Origin: Ignavibacteria bacterium UBA2373 | GTDB lineage: Bacteria > Bacteroidota > Ignavibacteria > Kapaibacteriales > UBA961 | DNA length: 26,011 bases | Reading direction: 5' to 3' | Assembly: GCA_002344005.1 (NCBI GenBank) | Contig: DDTD01000071.1 | Span: 1-26,011, forward strand | Shown: one piece after another, positions 1 to 7,747 of the stretch | Layout of the letters: every line of letters starts with the position of its first letter | Position numbering within the stretch: the stretch's first letter is position 1 | Position numbers and translations under genes: made by a program | Notes under the pieces: model-generated | What the model saw: only the letters and a program-made list of their open reading frames with translations | Databases searched by the model: none | Told to the model about the DNA's origin: nothing

Positions 1-3000
1 ATGCAGTTCAGAATGAATTTGCAACAACCGAGAATGCTAATTCTTATGGCTATATCTCCTTTGATGGTGGTCCGCAAAAATCATTGAAATTCCAATTACG
101 TACTTTTGCTAATCGTCGTGCTGTGTTCTACTTAGGTGGACGTACTTTCAATCATACCATCAAAAATTGTATTATTGAAAATGATCCGAGCACACCTGAA
201 ACAGACTTCCGCGCAGACTTACCGGGAGTAACCATTCAATCGAATGCTTTTGCTTTTGCACCGGACTCCTCGGGCGCAGGCGCATCATTCCGTACATTTA
301 GTGCCGGTATTTTCCAACGCAATACACCTCCTTCAGATGCTAATGGAACGAACCGTGCTCGTTTGGATACAGCGATAGTTGTCAGTCCTACGCTTACGTA
401 TCGCGGTAATAAAGAAAACAAATTTATCGGTAATGAAATCCGTGGTTTTTCTTATGGTATAGCAAGTATCGGTATCGGTGCTTTAAAAGATCGTAGCCGT
501 ATCGTTCGCTACTACAATACAGGAACAGAAATCCGTGATAACCGCATCAGCCGTGTACGCCGTGCAGGTATATTTATGGGTTATGAAGAGAACTCAATTG
601 TAGCTAATAACAAGATATTTGATGTAGGTGTTAATGCCACAGGTGTATTGGGCGAAGCCAATGGTATTGAGTTGGGCGGTCAGCGCAATCCGGTATTCCA
701 TATTGGTTTCAATAATATCAATGTTACTGTATCGGGCAATGAAATTAATGGCGTTTCCTCGAATGTGATGGCACGCGGTATCAAAGTAGAGCAATCGCAA
801 AATGACTTATCAAGCGTTGTTCCACCACCGGGTGATTATTTACAGCCATCAAGTCCTGAGCGTATTACCGTAACAAGTAATGTTGTTTGGGGCATTACTC
901 GTACAGCGAGCGGAGCCAGCCGTGCAGGTATTCATTTCTTAACAGATCGTAATACAGCAATCCAAGGAGTTAATGGTTTAATTACTCCACGTCTTGCAAA
1001 CTACTTTACACGTCAAGATCGTATAGCAAACAACACAGTATGGATGACCAATGATAATATCACCAATAGTGGTGCTGTTGTCGGTATCGGTTTGCAACAT
1101 GGTCGTATGTCAGAAATCAAAAATAATGCAGTCGTGATGTTAAGTGATAATGGCAGTGCCAATATCGGTGGAGGTTTCCCTCATACAGGCTTATTCATAC
1201 AAGGTGTACATCCTAAATATTCATGGAGCGGGATTAAGTCGGATAATAATGCATTCTGGACACCGAATGCATCATTGGCACGTTTCGTAGAAGTTGATTC
1301 GATCAGTCAAGTATTGGTAGCGGGTTATCAAGACGAGTATCAAACAGTTCGTCAATGGCGCGCCTGGACAGGCTTGGACATCAATAGCGTGTGGGGTCGT
1401 AACTTCACAGGTGATTATGAAATTACCGGTTCATTCCCATTACAATACTTGCGTATTCGTAAAAATCCTGAGCCTACAGGTTCAGTATTAAGCAATCGTG
1501 GCGAGCGTTTGAGTTATGTGACAAGCGATGTAGATAATCAAAGCCGTGGCTCTGTTGGTCAACCTTATGATGTTGGCGCGGATGAGTTTACTGGTTTACC
1601 GTATGTTAATGACGTAGAATTGACAGCCGTCTTACGTCCATTGACCTATCGCAGTGGTGCATCACAAGTGAATTTTGCAGATGCAGAATATGTTATGGCA
1701 GGCGATCAGATTTATAATACAGATTCAGTCCCTGTCTTTGCACGTCTGCGCAATAACAGTACATTATCTCAAGTAGTGACTGTCGTTGGTGAGTTTGCAA
1801 TGGAAACGGGTGCCGGCAGTACAAATGCAATAGCATCTTATCCGGGCTTATCACAATTTGGTAATCGCACCGTAGAAATCGGAGGCGGAGAATCCAAAGA
1901 TGTATATTTAGGTTTTATACGTCCTCAATCATTGAAAGCATTGCCGACATATAATACACCTATATGGATGAATTCAGCCGTTAATGCCTCAATGCGTGAT
2001 TATGTGAGCCCTCGCTATCGTATTCAAGCACGCATCGTTACCTCTGATGAAAACATGACCAATAATAGCGAAGCAATGGATGCACGTTTCTACTTGCGTC
2101 GTTCGGTGTATGGCATGATGGCATCAGTAGAAGGCTTATCGTATAATCATACGGATGTTAATGGTCCACAAACTGACGTAAATTATGCACGTATGACAGT
2201 AGGTAAATTGAATGCAGACAGTGTATTGCGCGGTCTTCGTGCGATGGGCTTATACAGCGGCAGAGATAACTTTATTTTGAACAATGCTCAAGTATATCAC
2301 TACGATATTCTTGATCGTAATGCATGGGAACCTCGTTCAGTAGATTATCGTGATTATCGTACAATTTGGTGGTCACAAGACAATAGCACATTGAGCCGTT
2401 TCGAGCGTGAAGATTTACGTTATTACTTGTCATCGGGTAAACTTGGATCGAAAAAGAACTTAGTCATGGCGAGCCAAGAAGTTGTAAAACAGCATGTTGG
2501 ATTAGATGCCGCCAATGATGAATTTTTTGTTCGCTATATGTTGCGTACACAACGCGGTCGTAACAATGCAGGCGCAGCGGTATTGACTCCTGTAGCGGGT
2601 GGTTATAATCAGCGTAATGTAATTGGTATGACCTTACAGAACAAATTAGTAGATCAAATTCGCAGCACAGGATTTATGAATGGCAGTTGGTCAGATCCAA
2701 TGCCGATGCCTGCCTTATTAGGAATTTACACAGATAAATTTACGCAAGGTTTGGCACGTACAGGAATGAAATACGCTACTCGTGATGCAGGTGTACGCGA
2801 CAGTGCAATGGCAGTAACGAATGCGGCCGAAGGCTTCAACACAGTGTATTTAGGAGCAGATTGGCGTCACTTTGGCGTTACGACATCAATGACAGGCGTA
2901 GAGCGTGTTATGCGTGGCATCATGGACTACTTGACCGCAAATTATGGTTACCCGAATCCGGTAGAATTGGTTGACTTCAGTGCTTCAAGCCGTGGTCGCA

Positions 3001-3530
3001 GCGTTGATGTTTCATGGACTACAGCAAGTGAAAAACAAAGCGGTTGGTTCGAAGTAGAGCGCAGCCAAGTATCAATGACAGGTCGTAACAATTTTGAAAC
3101 ACTCGGTCAAGTATCAGCCGCGGGCACAAGCACAGAGCGTCGCGATTACAATTTCCGTGACTTAAACGTGGACAACGGTGGTCGTTATGTTTATCGCTTA
3201 CGCATGGTTGATCTTGATGGTACAAGCAGCATGAGTGATGAAGTAGAAGTATTGATAGGTAACAGCAGTGCAACAGTAGGTGAAGTAAGTCCTAACCCTG
3301 TTGTTGATCAATCAACGACAACACTTAGCGTAGAACTTGGATCAGCGGGTTCAGTAGAAGTGCGAGTTTATGACATGTCCGGTACAGAAGTATCCTCGAT
3401 AAGTGAATATCGCAGCGCAGGTACACATGCACTTAGTATTCCGACAGCCGGATTGACAAGTGGAGTATACCGTGTAGTAGTGACTGCTGACGGTGTGAAT
3501 CAAACACGCACAATGTCTGTAGTACAATAA
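1..3530 (+). CDS. Large secreted beta-helix protein with T9SS sorting domain (5' end missing)
   Basis: The reading frame is open from base 3 with no start codon in context, so the N-terminus lies left of the window; about 1175 residues are visible. The first ~500 residues are Asn/Gly-rich, with recurring short strands of the type 'N.I.G...GI' (for example NKFIGNEIRGFSYGI, SIVANNKIFDVG), as in right-handed parallel beta-helices with PbH1 repeats. An Ig/CARDB-like stretch follows (~530-690). A segment around 745-985 (DYRTIWWSQDN, LSRFEREDLRYYLSSG, later NTVYLGADWRHF) resembles the ThuA/class I glutamine-amidotransferase-like folds found in other T9SS proteins. Then come an FN3-like domain (VDVSWTTASEKQSGWFEVER) and a type A C-terminal domain starting at VSPNPVVDQS, with VYDMSG and SGVYRVVV. 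It is probably exported through the outer membrane and attached to or released from the surface. Arginine is almost always CGT/CGC here, unlike the next operon, which suggests strong expression. No catalytic residues could be assigned, so the substrate is unknown. Confidence 0.85.
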   Translation, partial: AVQNEFATTENANSYGYISFDGGPQKSLKFQLRTFANRRAVFYLGGRTFNHTIKNCIIENDPSTPETDFRADLPGVTIQSNAFAFAPDSSGAGASFRTFSAGIFQRNTPPSDANGTNRARLDTAIVVSPTLTYRGNKENKFIGNEIRGFSYGIASIGIGALKDRSRIVRYYNTGTEIRDNRISRVRRAGIFMGYEENSIVANNKIFDVGVNATGVLGEANGIELGGQRNPVFHIGFNNINVTVSGNEINGVSSNVMARGIKVEQSQNDLSSVVPPPGDYLQPSSPERITVTSNVVWGITRTASGASRAGIHFLTDRNTAIQGVNGLITPRLANYFTRQDRIANNTVWMTNDNITNSGAVVGIGLQHGRMSEIKNNAVVMLSDNGSANIGGGFPHTGLFIQGVHPKYSWSGIKSDNNAFWTPNASLARFVEVDSISQVLVAGYQDEYQTVRQWRAWTGLDINSVWGRNFTGDYEITGSFPLQYLRIRKNPEPTGSVLSNRGERLSYVTSDVDNQSRGSVGQPYDVGADEFTGLPYVNDVELTAVLRPLTYRSGASQVNFADAEYVMAGDQIYNTDSVPVFARLRNNSTLSQVVTVVGEFAMETGAGSTNAIASYPGLSQFGNRTVEIGGGESKDVYLGFIRPQSLKALPTYNTPIWMNSAVNASMRDYVSPRYRIQARIVTSDENMTNNSEAMDARFYLRRSVYGMMASVEGLSYNHTDVNGPQTDVNYARMTVGKLNADSVLRGLRAMGLYSGRDNFILNNAQVYHYDILDRNAWEPRSVDYRDYRTIWWSQDNSTLSRFEREDLRYYLSSGKLGSKKNLVMASQEVVKQHVGLDAANDEFFVRYMLRTQRGRNNAGAAVLTPVAGGYNQRNVIGMTLQNKLVDQIRSTGFMNGSWSDPMPMPALLGIYTDKFTQGLARTGMKYATRDAGVRDSAMAVTNAAEGFNTVYLGADWRHFGVTTSMTGVERVMRGIMDYLTANYGYPNPVELVDFSASSRGRSVDVSWTTASEKQSGWFEVERSQVSMTGRNNFETLGQVSAAGTSTERRDYNFRDLNVDNGGRYVYRLRMVDLDGTSSMSDEVEVLIGNSSATVGEVSPNPVVDQSTTTLSVELGSAGSVEVRVYDMSGTEVSSISEYRSAGTHALSIPTAGLTSGVYRVVVTADGVNQTRTMSVVQ

Positions 3531-3568
3531 GCAATAGCTCATCGCTAACGATGAGTGCAAACCTCATG

Positions 3569-3604
3569 AAAACGCCTCTTGGATATAATACCAAGAGGCG
3601 TTTT
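3569..3604 (+). terminator. Strong intrinsic terminator after the beta-helix gene
   Basis: A perfect 14-bp inverted repeat (AAAACGCCTCTTGG / CCAAGAGGCGTTTT) with an 8-base loop starts 38 bp after the stop codon. The right arm ends in TTTT followed by CTATTG. A smaller 7-bp hairpin (CTCATCG / CGATGAG, 3538-3555) lies just before it. It separates the highly biased secreted-protein gene from the sigma-factor operon. Confidence 0.85.
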
Positions 3605-3652
3605 CTATTGTATTGAATAGATACAATACTACTAATTACGTGAACTATTGAG

Positions 3653-3660
3653 TATTTTTG
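3653..3660 (+). promoter_or_regulatory. Candidate -7 box (TATTTTTG) for the sigma/HDOD operon
   Basis: TATTTTTG fits the TAnnTTTG -7 element known from Bacteroidetes primary-sigma promoters. It lies ~80 bp before the first gene of the operon and after the terminator. No convincing TTTG -33 box is seen at the usual distance, so this is weak. A 7-bp inverted repeat (ATTGTAT / ATACAAT, 3607-3627) lies upstream and could be a regulator site. Confidence 0.25.
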
Positions 3661-3739
3661 TAAAGTCTCTTAAAAATAGTACAGTGAATTAAGTGATAAC
3701 GTTGATTTTATAACAATAGAAATAGGATTCTGATGCTCT

Positions 3740-4132
3740 ATGGCTGCGACAAAAAAGAATGCAAAAAAGAAAAAAGAGGAGAAGAAGCCACTTTATAGTG
3801 ATTATCCAATCAAAGCGTTATTTCAGATTAGTATATTAGTTGCTTCAATTTCATTTGTGATATATTACATATCCAATCCCAATGATATAGTCGGTATATT
3901 TTTTAAATCATTCTTAATTTTTAGTGCTGTAGCGATAGCCGGAGGGATAATCTTAGTTTCAGTATTTACAGTGCTGGGTAATATTCGTGAAAAAGAGCAT
4001 CTACAGTATGTTGAAGAATTAAAGCAGGAGGCAGAGCGAATACAAGAAGAAAGAAGACAGCGTTTGTTGGAAATACAGAATGCGCAAGTGAACGCCTCTG
4101 CAAATAATGAAAAAGAGTTATCCGAAAATTAA
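3740..4132 (+). CDS. Small two-helix membrane protein with C-terminal coiled coil, unknown function
   Basis: This 130-residue protein has three visible parts. A very Lys-rich N-terminus (residues 3-16) is followed by two hydrophobic segments (about 26-45 and 50-79). A charged tail (82-112; REKEHLQYVEELKQEAERIQEERRQ) is predicted to form a helix/coiled coil. The positive-inside rule places both ends in the cytoplasm. The ATG at 3740 has a weak AGGA about 12 bases upstream; a nearby ATG at 3733 is out of frame. It is the first gene of a tight operon (14 bp to the sigma-factor gene), so a role in the same regulatory or motility pathway is likely. A membrane tether or anti-sigma-like partner would fit the layout, but no known anti-sigma motif is visible. 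I do not recognise a family. Confidence 0.75.
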   Translation: MAATKKNAKKKKEEKKPLYSDYPIKALFQISILVASISFVIYYISNPNDIVGIFFKSFLIFSAVAIAGGIILVSVFTVLGNIREKEHLQYVEELKQEAERIQEERRQRLLEIQNAQVNASANNEKELSEN

Positions 4133-4146
4133 TGGGATTATAGTAA

Positions 4147-4938
4147 ATGTCAGGGTTACAACAACAACTTTCAGATGAAGACTTAAAGCTTACTTGGAAT
4201 GAGTTTTTGTCTTCACATAGCCGAGAGTCACGCCATCGGCTTATGTTGCATTATATCTGGCTAGTGAGATATGTTGTGAATGGTTTACATATTCCTTCGC
4301 ATTCCATACTGGCTGAACAGGATTTCATAAGTTTTGGTATTGTTGGATTGAATGAAGCATTGGACAGATTTGAAGCCGATCGTGGGTTAAAGTTTGAAAC
4401 TTTTGCTATGCCACGTGTCAAAGGCATGATATTAGATGAATTGAGACGATTAGATTGGTTGTCGCGTTCAGCTCGGAAACGAGTTCAGGAATATCTTGCT
4501 GCAGCTGATGCTCTTCGTAGCCAAGAAGGAAGAGAAGTTTCATCCGAAGAAATACGCCAAAAATTGAACGTAACACAAGACGAGTATCAGAGCTACCTTT
4601 CAGCTACCGCTGCTTCAATTTCTGCATTTTCGCTCCATAATGGAGTGCCATCACAGTCATCCGATGATGAAGAAGCGGTGTCAAAAGAGATTGAAGACCC
4701 TGATTGGAATGATGTACTCCAATCATTGCAGGATGAAGAACAGCAGGAATTTATTGTTCGATATTTAGAAAAACTGCCCGAAAAAAAACGATTAGTTATG
4801 TCTTTGTATTATTATGAAGAACTTACCTTTAAAGAAATTGGTTTGCATTTGAATGTAACGGAAAGCAGAGTATGTCAAATTCATACTCAAACAATTAGTG
4901 ATCTTCGCAAAAAACTGCGGGATTATGACCATGCTTAG
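4147..4938 (+). CDS. FliA/WhiG-family RNA polymerase sigma factor (sigma-28 type)
   Basis: This 263-residue protein is a group 3 sigma factor that directs RNA polymerase to alternative promoters. Region 2 (about 30-105) carries the characteristic FliA sequence: DFISFGIVGLNEALDRFEADRG, with FETFAMPRVKGMILDELRRLDWLSRS just after. Region 3 spans about 110-160. Region 4 (about 203-257) has LPEKKRLVMSLYYYEELTFKEIG followed by the recognition helix (VTESRVCQIHTQTI). Length is typical of FliA (~240-260), with a slightly extended acidic linker (DDEEAVSKEIEDPD, 173-186). In flagellated bacteria this family drives late flagellar and chemotaxis genes, but no flagellar gene is visible here, so the regulon may differ. 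The start ATG at 4147 has no clear Shine-Dalgarno. The end overlaps the HDOD gene by 14 bp, which implies translational coupling. Confidence 0.92.
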   Translation: MSGLQQQLSDEDLKLTWNEFLSSHSRESRHRLMLHYIWLVRYVVNGLHIPSHSILAEQDFISFGIVGLNEALDRFEADRGLKFETFAMPRVKGMILDELRRLDWLSRSARKRVQEYLAAADALRSQEGREVSSEEIRQKLNVTQDEYQSYLSATAASISAFSLHNGVPSQSSDDEEAVSKEIEDPDWNDVLQSLQDEEQQEFIVRYLEKLPEKKRLVMSLYYYEELTFKEIGLHLNVTESRVCQIHTQTISDLRKKLRDYDHA

Positions 4939-5905
4939 TGAAAAGATTCGTAAAAAATTAGAAGCACGCAAAGATTTGCCAACTATACCGGCAACCGCAG
5001 CCGCTGTATTACAATCTATTGATGATCCTAATTCTAGCGCTGCCTCTTTAGCAAGAATTATTGAAAGAGATGTTTCACTGACAGCTCGCGTGCTTGCAGT
5101 GGCAAACTCACCGTTTTATGGCTTACTTCGAAAAGTATCGACAGTAGAACTTGCACTTGTTATTTTAGGTTTGTCTGCCGTAAAAGAAATATTGTTAAGT
5201 CTGGTAGTGCAAAGAATTTTTGCAACCATGAGAACAGAAGTGCTGGATGTCAGAGAGTTTTGGAACTATTCTGTGTATTGTGGTTCAACAGCTCGTTTCC
5301 TTGCCAGAAAATTAGGATACAGAGTAGCAGGTGAAGCCTTTGTGGCAGGATTAATACATGATATCGGTATATTAGTAGCTGCACAGTTTCTGTCAAAGGA
5401 GTTTGATGAAGTAAGAAAACTCCAAGCACAATCCGGTTTATCATTTCACGAAGCTGAGTTGACAGTTTTTCATAATACCCATAATGATATTGGGCTTTGG
5501 TTCGCAGAACGTTGGAATCTACCCGAACAATTACGTTGTGCAATTTTTCATCATCATACTAAAGAATGGACAGATGATCCTTTGCCTGTGATGTCTTTAG
5601 ATGCATCAACCGGTACAGGTGCAATTCCTACCGAACCGAAAAGAACAAATAGTACACAGAGAAACGCTGCTGTCGAAAATCGTATATTAACGGGTCTTGT
5701 GGGACTATCAGAGTTTTTTGCTATAAATGCCGGCTTTACGAAATGGACTTTTGATAATCAAACACAGCAACTCTTTATTCCTGAGGATTTGTTATCTCAA
5801 GTGCAATCGAAGTTTACACTTGATGATGAAGATGCTCTGATGAGCTTACTTGACACACTTAAAAGTGAATATGATGCTGCATCTGATATGTCCACTGCTC
5901 GTTAA
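4925..5905 (+). CDS. HDOD-domain signalling protein
   Basis: The HDOD domain covers about residues 15-210: LPTIPATAAAVLQSIDDPN, then RDVSLTARVLAVANSPFYG, GLIHDIGILVAAQFL and LPEQLRCAIFHHH. HDOD domains are divergent HD-type domains used in signalling, often next to chemotaxis, c-di-GMP or sigma-factor genes; most are thought not to be hydrolases. The His-Asp pair is kept here (H145-D146). The C-terminal ~100 residues (after a Ser/Thr-rich linker) match no domain I know. I chose ATG 4925 (MTMLSEK; ATG 4931 is equally possible) over a GTG at 4898, because the upstream extension lies inside the sigma gene and adds no HDOD sequence. The 14-bp overlap with the sigma gene makes co-regulation very likely; it could control sigma activity or the same output pathway. 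Confidence 0.88.
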   Translation: MTMLSEKIRKKLEARKDLPTIPATAAAVLQSIDDPNSSAASLARIIERDVSLTARVLAVANSPFYGLLRKVSTVELALVILGLSAVKEILLSLVVQRIFATMRTEVLDVREFWNYSVYCGSTARFLARKLGYRVAGEAFVAGLIHDIGILVAAQFLSKEFDEVRKLQAQSGLSFHEAELTVFHNTHNDIGLWFAERWNLPEQLRCAIFHHHTKEWTDDPLPVMSLDASTGTGAIPTEPKRTNSTQRNAAVENRILTGLVGLSEFFAINAGFTKWTFDNQTQQLFIPEDLLSQVQSKFTLDDEDALMSLLDTLKSEYDAASDMSTAR

Positions 5906-5953
5906 TTGAACGAATAATAGCATTTTATCATACTCTCTTACTGCTAAAAAACG

Positions 5954-5961
5954 TAAATTTG
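5954..5961 (+). promoter_or_regulatory. Candidate -7 box (TAAATTTG) upstream of dacB
   Basis: TAAATTTG, preceded by CG, matches the Bacteroidetes TAnnTTTG -7 element 60 bp before the dacB start. The same ten bases (CGTAAATTTG) recur just upstream of the PorE-like gene on the other strand. No good TTTG -33 element is seen at 19-21 bp, so the call rests on the -7 box and its position. Confidence 0.35.
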
Positions 5962-5969
5962 CACTTAAG

Positions 5970-5998
5970 AACGCTGACTAAGCAGCAAAATCAGCGTT
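5970..5998 (+). other. Leader hairpin before dacB
   Basis: An 8-bp inverted repeat (AACGCTGA / TCAGCGTT) with a 13-base loop lies between the HDOD and dacB genes. No T-run follows, so it is not a standard terminator. If the TAAATTTG box upstream is used, the hairpin would sit at the very 5' end of the dacB mRNA, where it could stabilise the message. It could also be a weak terminator of the preceding operon. Confidence 0.3.
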
Positions 5999-6021
5999 AC
6001 CTTCCTTGATTATTTATATAA

Positions 6022-7740
6022 ATGATTATGAATATATGTATTCGTTATACGGTGGGATATAGTATTATAGCACTGTTCTGTTTGATGATGTCAATGCCGA
6101 TACTCCCACAATCCGGAGGTACAGACACCTCACAAAAATCAATGAGACAATTGACTCAAACACTACAATCCATCATCAATAAATCTGCTGTTAATGGAAC
6201 AAAGGTAAGTGCGATGGTCTATTCTCTTGACAATAATCAGGTGCTTTTTGACCATAATTCTCGTCAGCCATTAACTCCTGCTTCTACCACAAAATTATTT
6301 AGTACCTATACTGCTTTGCATATAATGGGTGGGGATTATAGTATTCCGACTATTGTTGCTACAGATGCGCAGCCGCCTGTTAACGGAGTGCTGAATGGAA
6401 ATGTATATATAGTCGGTAAAGGAGATGCATTATTAACAATTAGTGATATTGAGCAATTAGCAGATCAAATTGAGCAAGCTGGAATTAAAAAAATCGTAGG
6501 TAATATCTATGGTGATGGCAGTTACTTTGACAATATTACACAACGCCATATTTATAGTGGTGATGGCGAAATTGTTGAACCACTACCACCCATTACCGCT
6601 CTTGGATATTATCGTAATTCCATGACTGTGATGGTTTCGGGTGGGAATCCACCACGTGTACAAACTATACCTCCATCTGATGCATTTGTTTCTACAGTAC
6701 ATCAAACAGTATTGCGCAAAACAAATGTCGGTAAAAATAGTGGAACTCAAATACAAAAGCGGTCGAAAAATTCAGCAAAAAAAACTATCCGTCAGCAAAG
6801 AATACGGAAAAAAACAACATTGAAAAAGAAATCTGCTTTTAAACCAGTCAAAAAACGTCGCCATACAATGTTAATAGAGCATCCGGATATATGGGTTAAT
6901 CGCTTCGGTGATGCACCACTTCCGCCCCGTCGCATAAAACACAGAGGACGAGGTCCCGCAATAGGGATCAATAGTTCAGTACAAAAAGATGGTACACAAC
7001 ATTTTACCGTTGTCGGTTCATTAGGATCAGGTGGAATAATTTCAAAACATTATGCCATTGCAAAACCTGAGTTGGCTGTCGCCGGTTCTTTAGCAAATCG
7101 TTTAAGAAGTGGTGGAGTTGAAATTGAAGGTACTATAGGATTAAAAAAAATGCCTGAGAATGCCAAAATATTAGGGGAAAGCCGCCGTGCTGTCACCGAA
7201 ATGCTCAATCTTGTAAATAAAAACAGCGATAATTTTTTAGCAGAACAAACATTTAAAATGATTGGTGGTTTCAAAGGTGGACAAGAAAACACAGGGCGTG
7301 TGGCAGCAAAAACTATTACTGATGAGCTTGCACAGTTAGGTATTTATACAGAAGGAGTCTGTATAAATGATGGCTCAGGATTATGCAGAAAAAATTTAGT
7401 CTCGGCAAAAACTGAAGTTGATTTATTGACAAAAGCTGCGCAATCAAGTTTTGCACAACAATTTCATAATTCATTGTCTATTGCCGGTGTTGACGGCACA
7501 TTACGTCGCAGAATGATTGGAACATCAGCGCATAATAATGTGCGCGCAAAAACAGGGACATTACGTAATGTCAGTGCACTTGCCGGATATGTTACGACTC
7601 GTGATGGTGAAAAATTATGTTTTTCTATTATTTGGAATGGTGGGTCTGTGGGGTCATATAAAATGGCTGAGAATATGTTTGCTGTTGCACTTGCTGAATT
7701 TTCTCGGACAAATATACCGTCATTAGGAACTAATGAATAA
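6022..7740 (+). CDS. dacB: PBP4-type D-alanyl-D-alanine carboxypeptidase/endopeptidase with basic insertion
   Basis: This peptidase S13 (PBP4, DacB) of 572 residues removes the terminal D-Ala of peptidoglycan stem peptides and cuts peptide cross-links in the periplasm. An N-terminal hydrophobic signal (about 10-30) exports it. All three penicillin-binding motifs are present: STTK (S88 nucleophile, K91), SDN (402-404) and KTG (510-512). An extra segment of about 80 residues (roughly 232-312), extremely rich in Lys and Arg (for example KRSKNSAKKTIRQQRIRKK, later KPVKKRRH), sits in the domain between the SxxK and SxN motifs, where PBP4 proteins normally have a short loop. Flanking sequence (PLPPITALGYYRNSMTV before, ELAVAGSLANRLRSGGVEIEG after) is normal. 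The insertion could bind the wall, an anionic polymer or a partner; this is inference. ATG 6022 and ATG 6028 are both possible starts. Confidence 0.93.
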   Translation: MIMNICIRYTVGYSIIALFCLMMSMPILPQSGGTDTSQKSMRQLTQTLQSIINKSAVNGTKVSAMVYSLDNNQVLFDHNSRQPLTPASTTKLFSTYTALHIMGGDYSIPTIVATDAQPPVNGVLNGNVYIVGKGDALLTISDIEQLADQIEQAGIKKIVGNIYGDGSYFDNITQRHIYSGDGEIVEPLPPITALGYYRNSMTVMVSGGNPPRVQTIPPSDAFVSTVHQTVLRKTNVGKNSGTQIQKRSKNSAKKTIRQQRIRKKTTLKKKSAFKPVKKRRHTMLIEHPDIWVNRFGDAPLPPRRIKHRGRGPAIGINSSVQKDGTQHFTVVGSLGSGGIISKHYAIAKPELAVAGSLANRLRSGGVEIEGTIGLKKMPENAKILGESRRAVTEMLNLVNKNSDNFLAEQTFKMIGGFKGGQENTGRVAAKTITDELAQLGIYTEGVCINDGSGLCRKNLVSAKTEVDLLTKAAQSSFAQQFHNSLSIAGVDGTLRRRMIGTSAHNNVRAKTGTLRNVSALAGYVTTRDGEKLCFSIIWNGGSVGSYKMAENMFAVALAEFSRTNIPSLGTNE

Positions 7741-7747
7741 TTATCTA

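Noticed and set aside
4898..4924. GTG at 4898 as the HDOD gene start
   Set aside because: It lengthens the overlap with the sigma gene to 41 bp and adds no conserved sequence; ATG 4925 or 4931 fits better.
6641..6823. Possible programmed frameshift at the A8 run in dacB (6776-6783), with an open neighbouring frame
   Set aside because: The main frame continues unbroken to intact SDN and KTG motifs, and the other frame gives a short product with no meaning.
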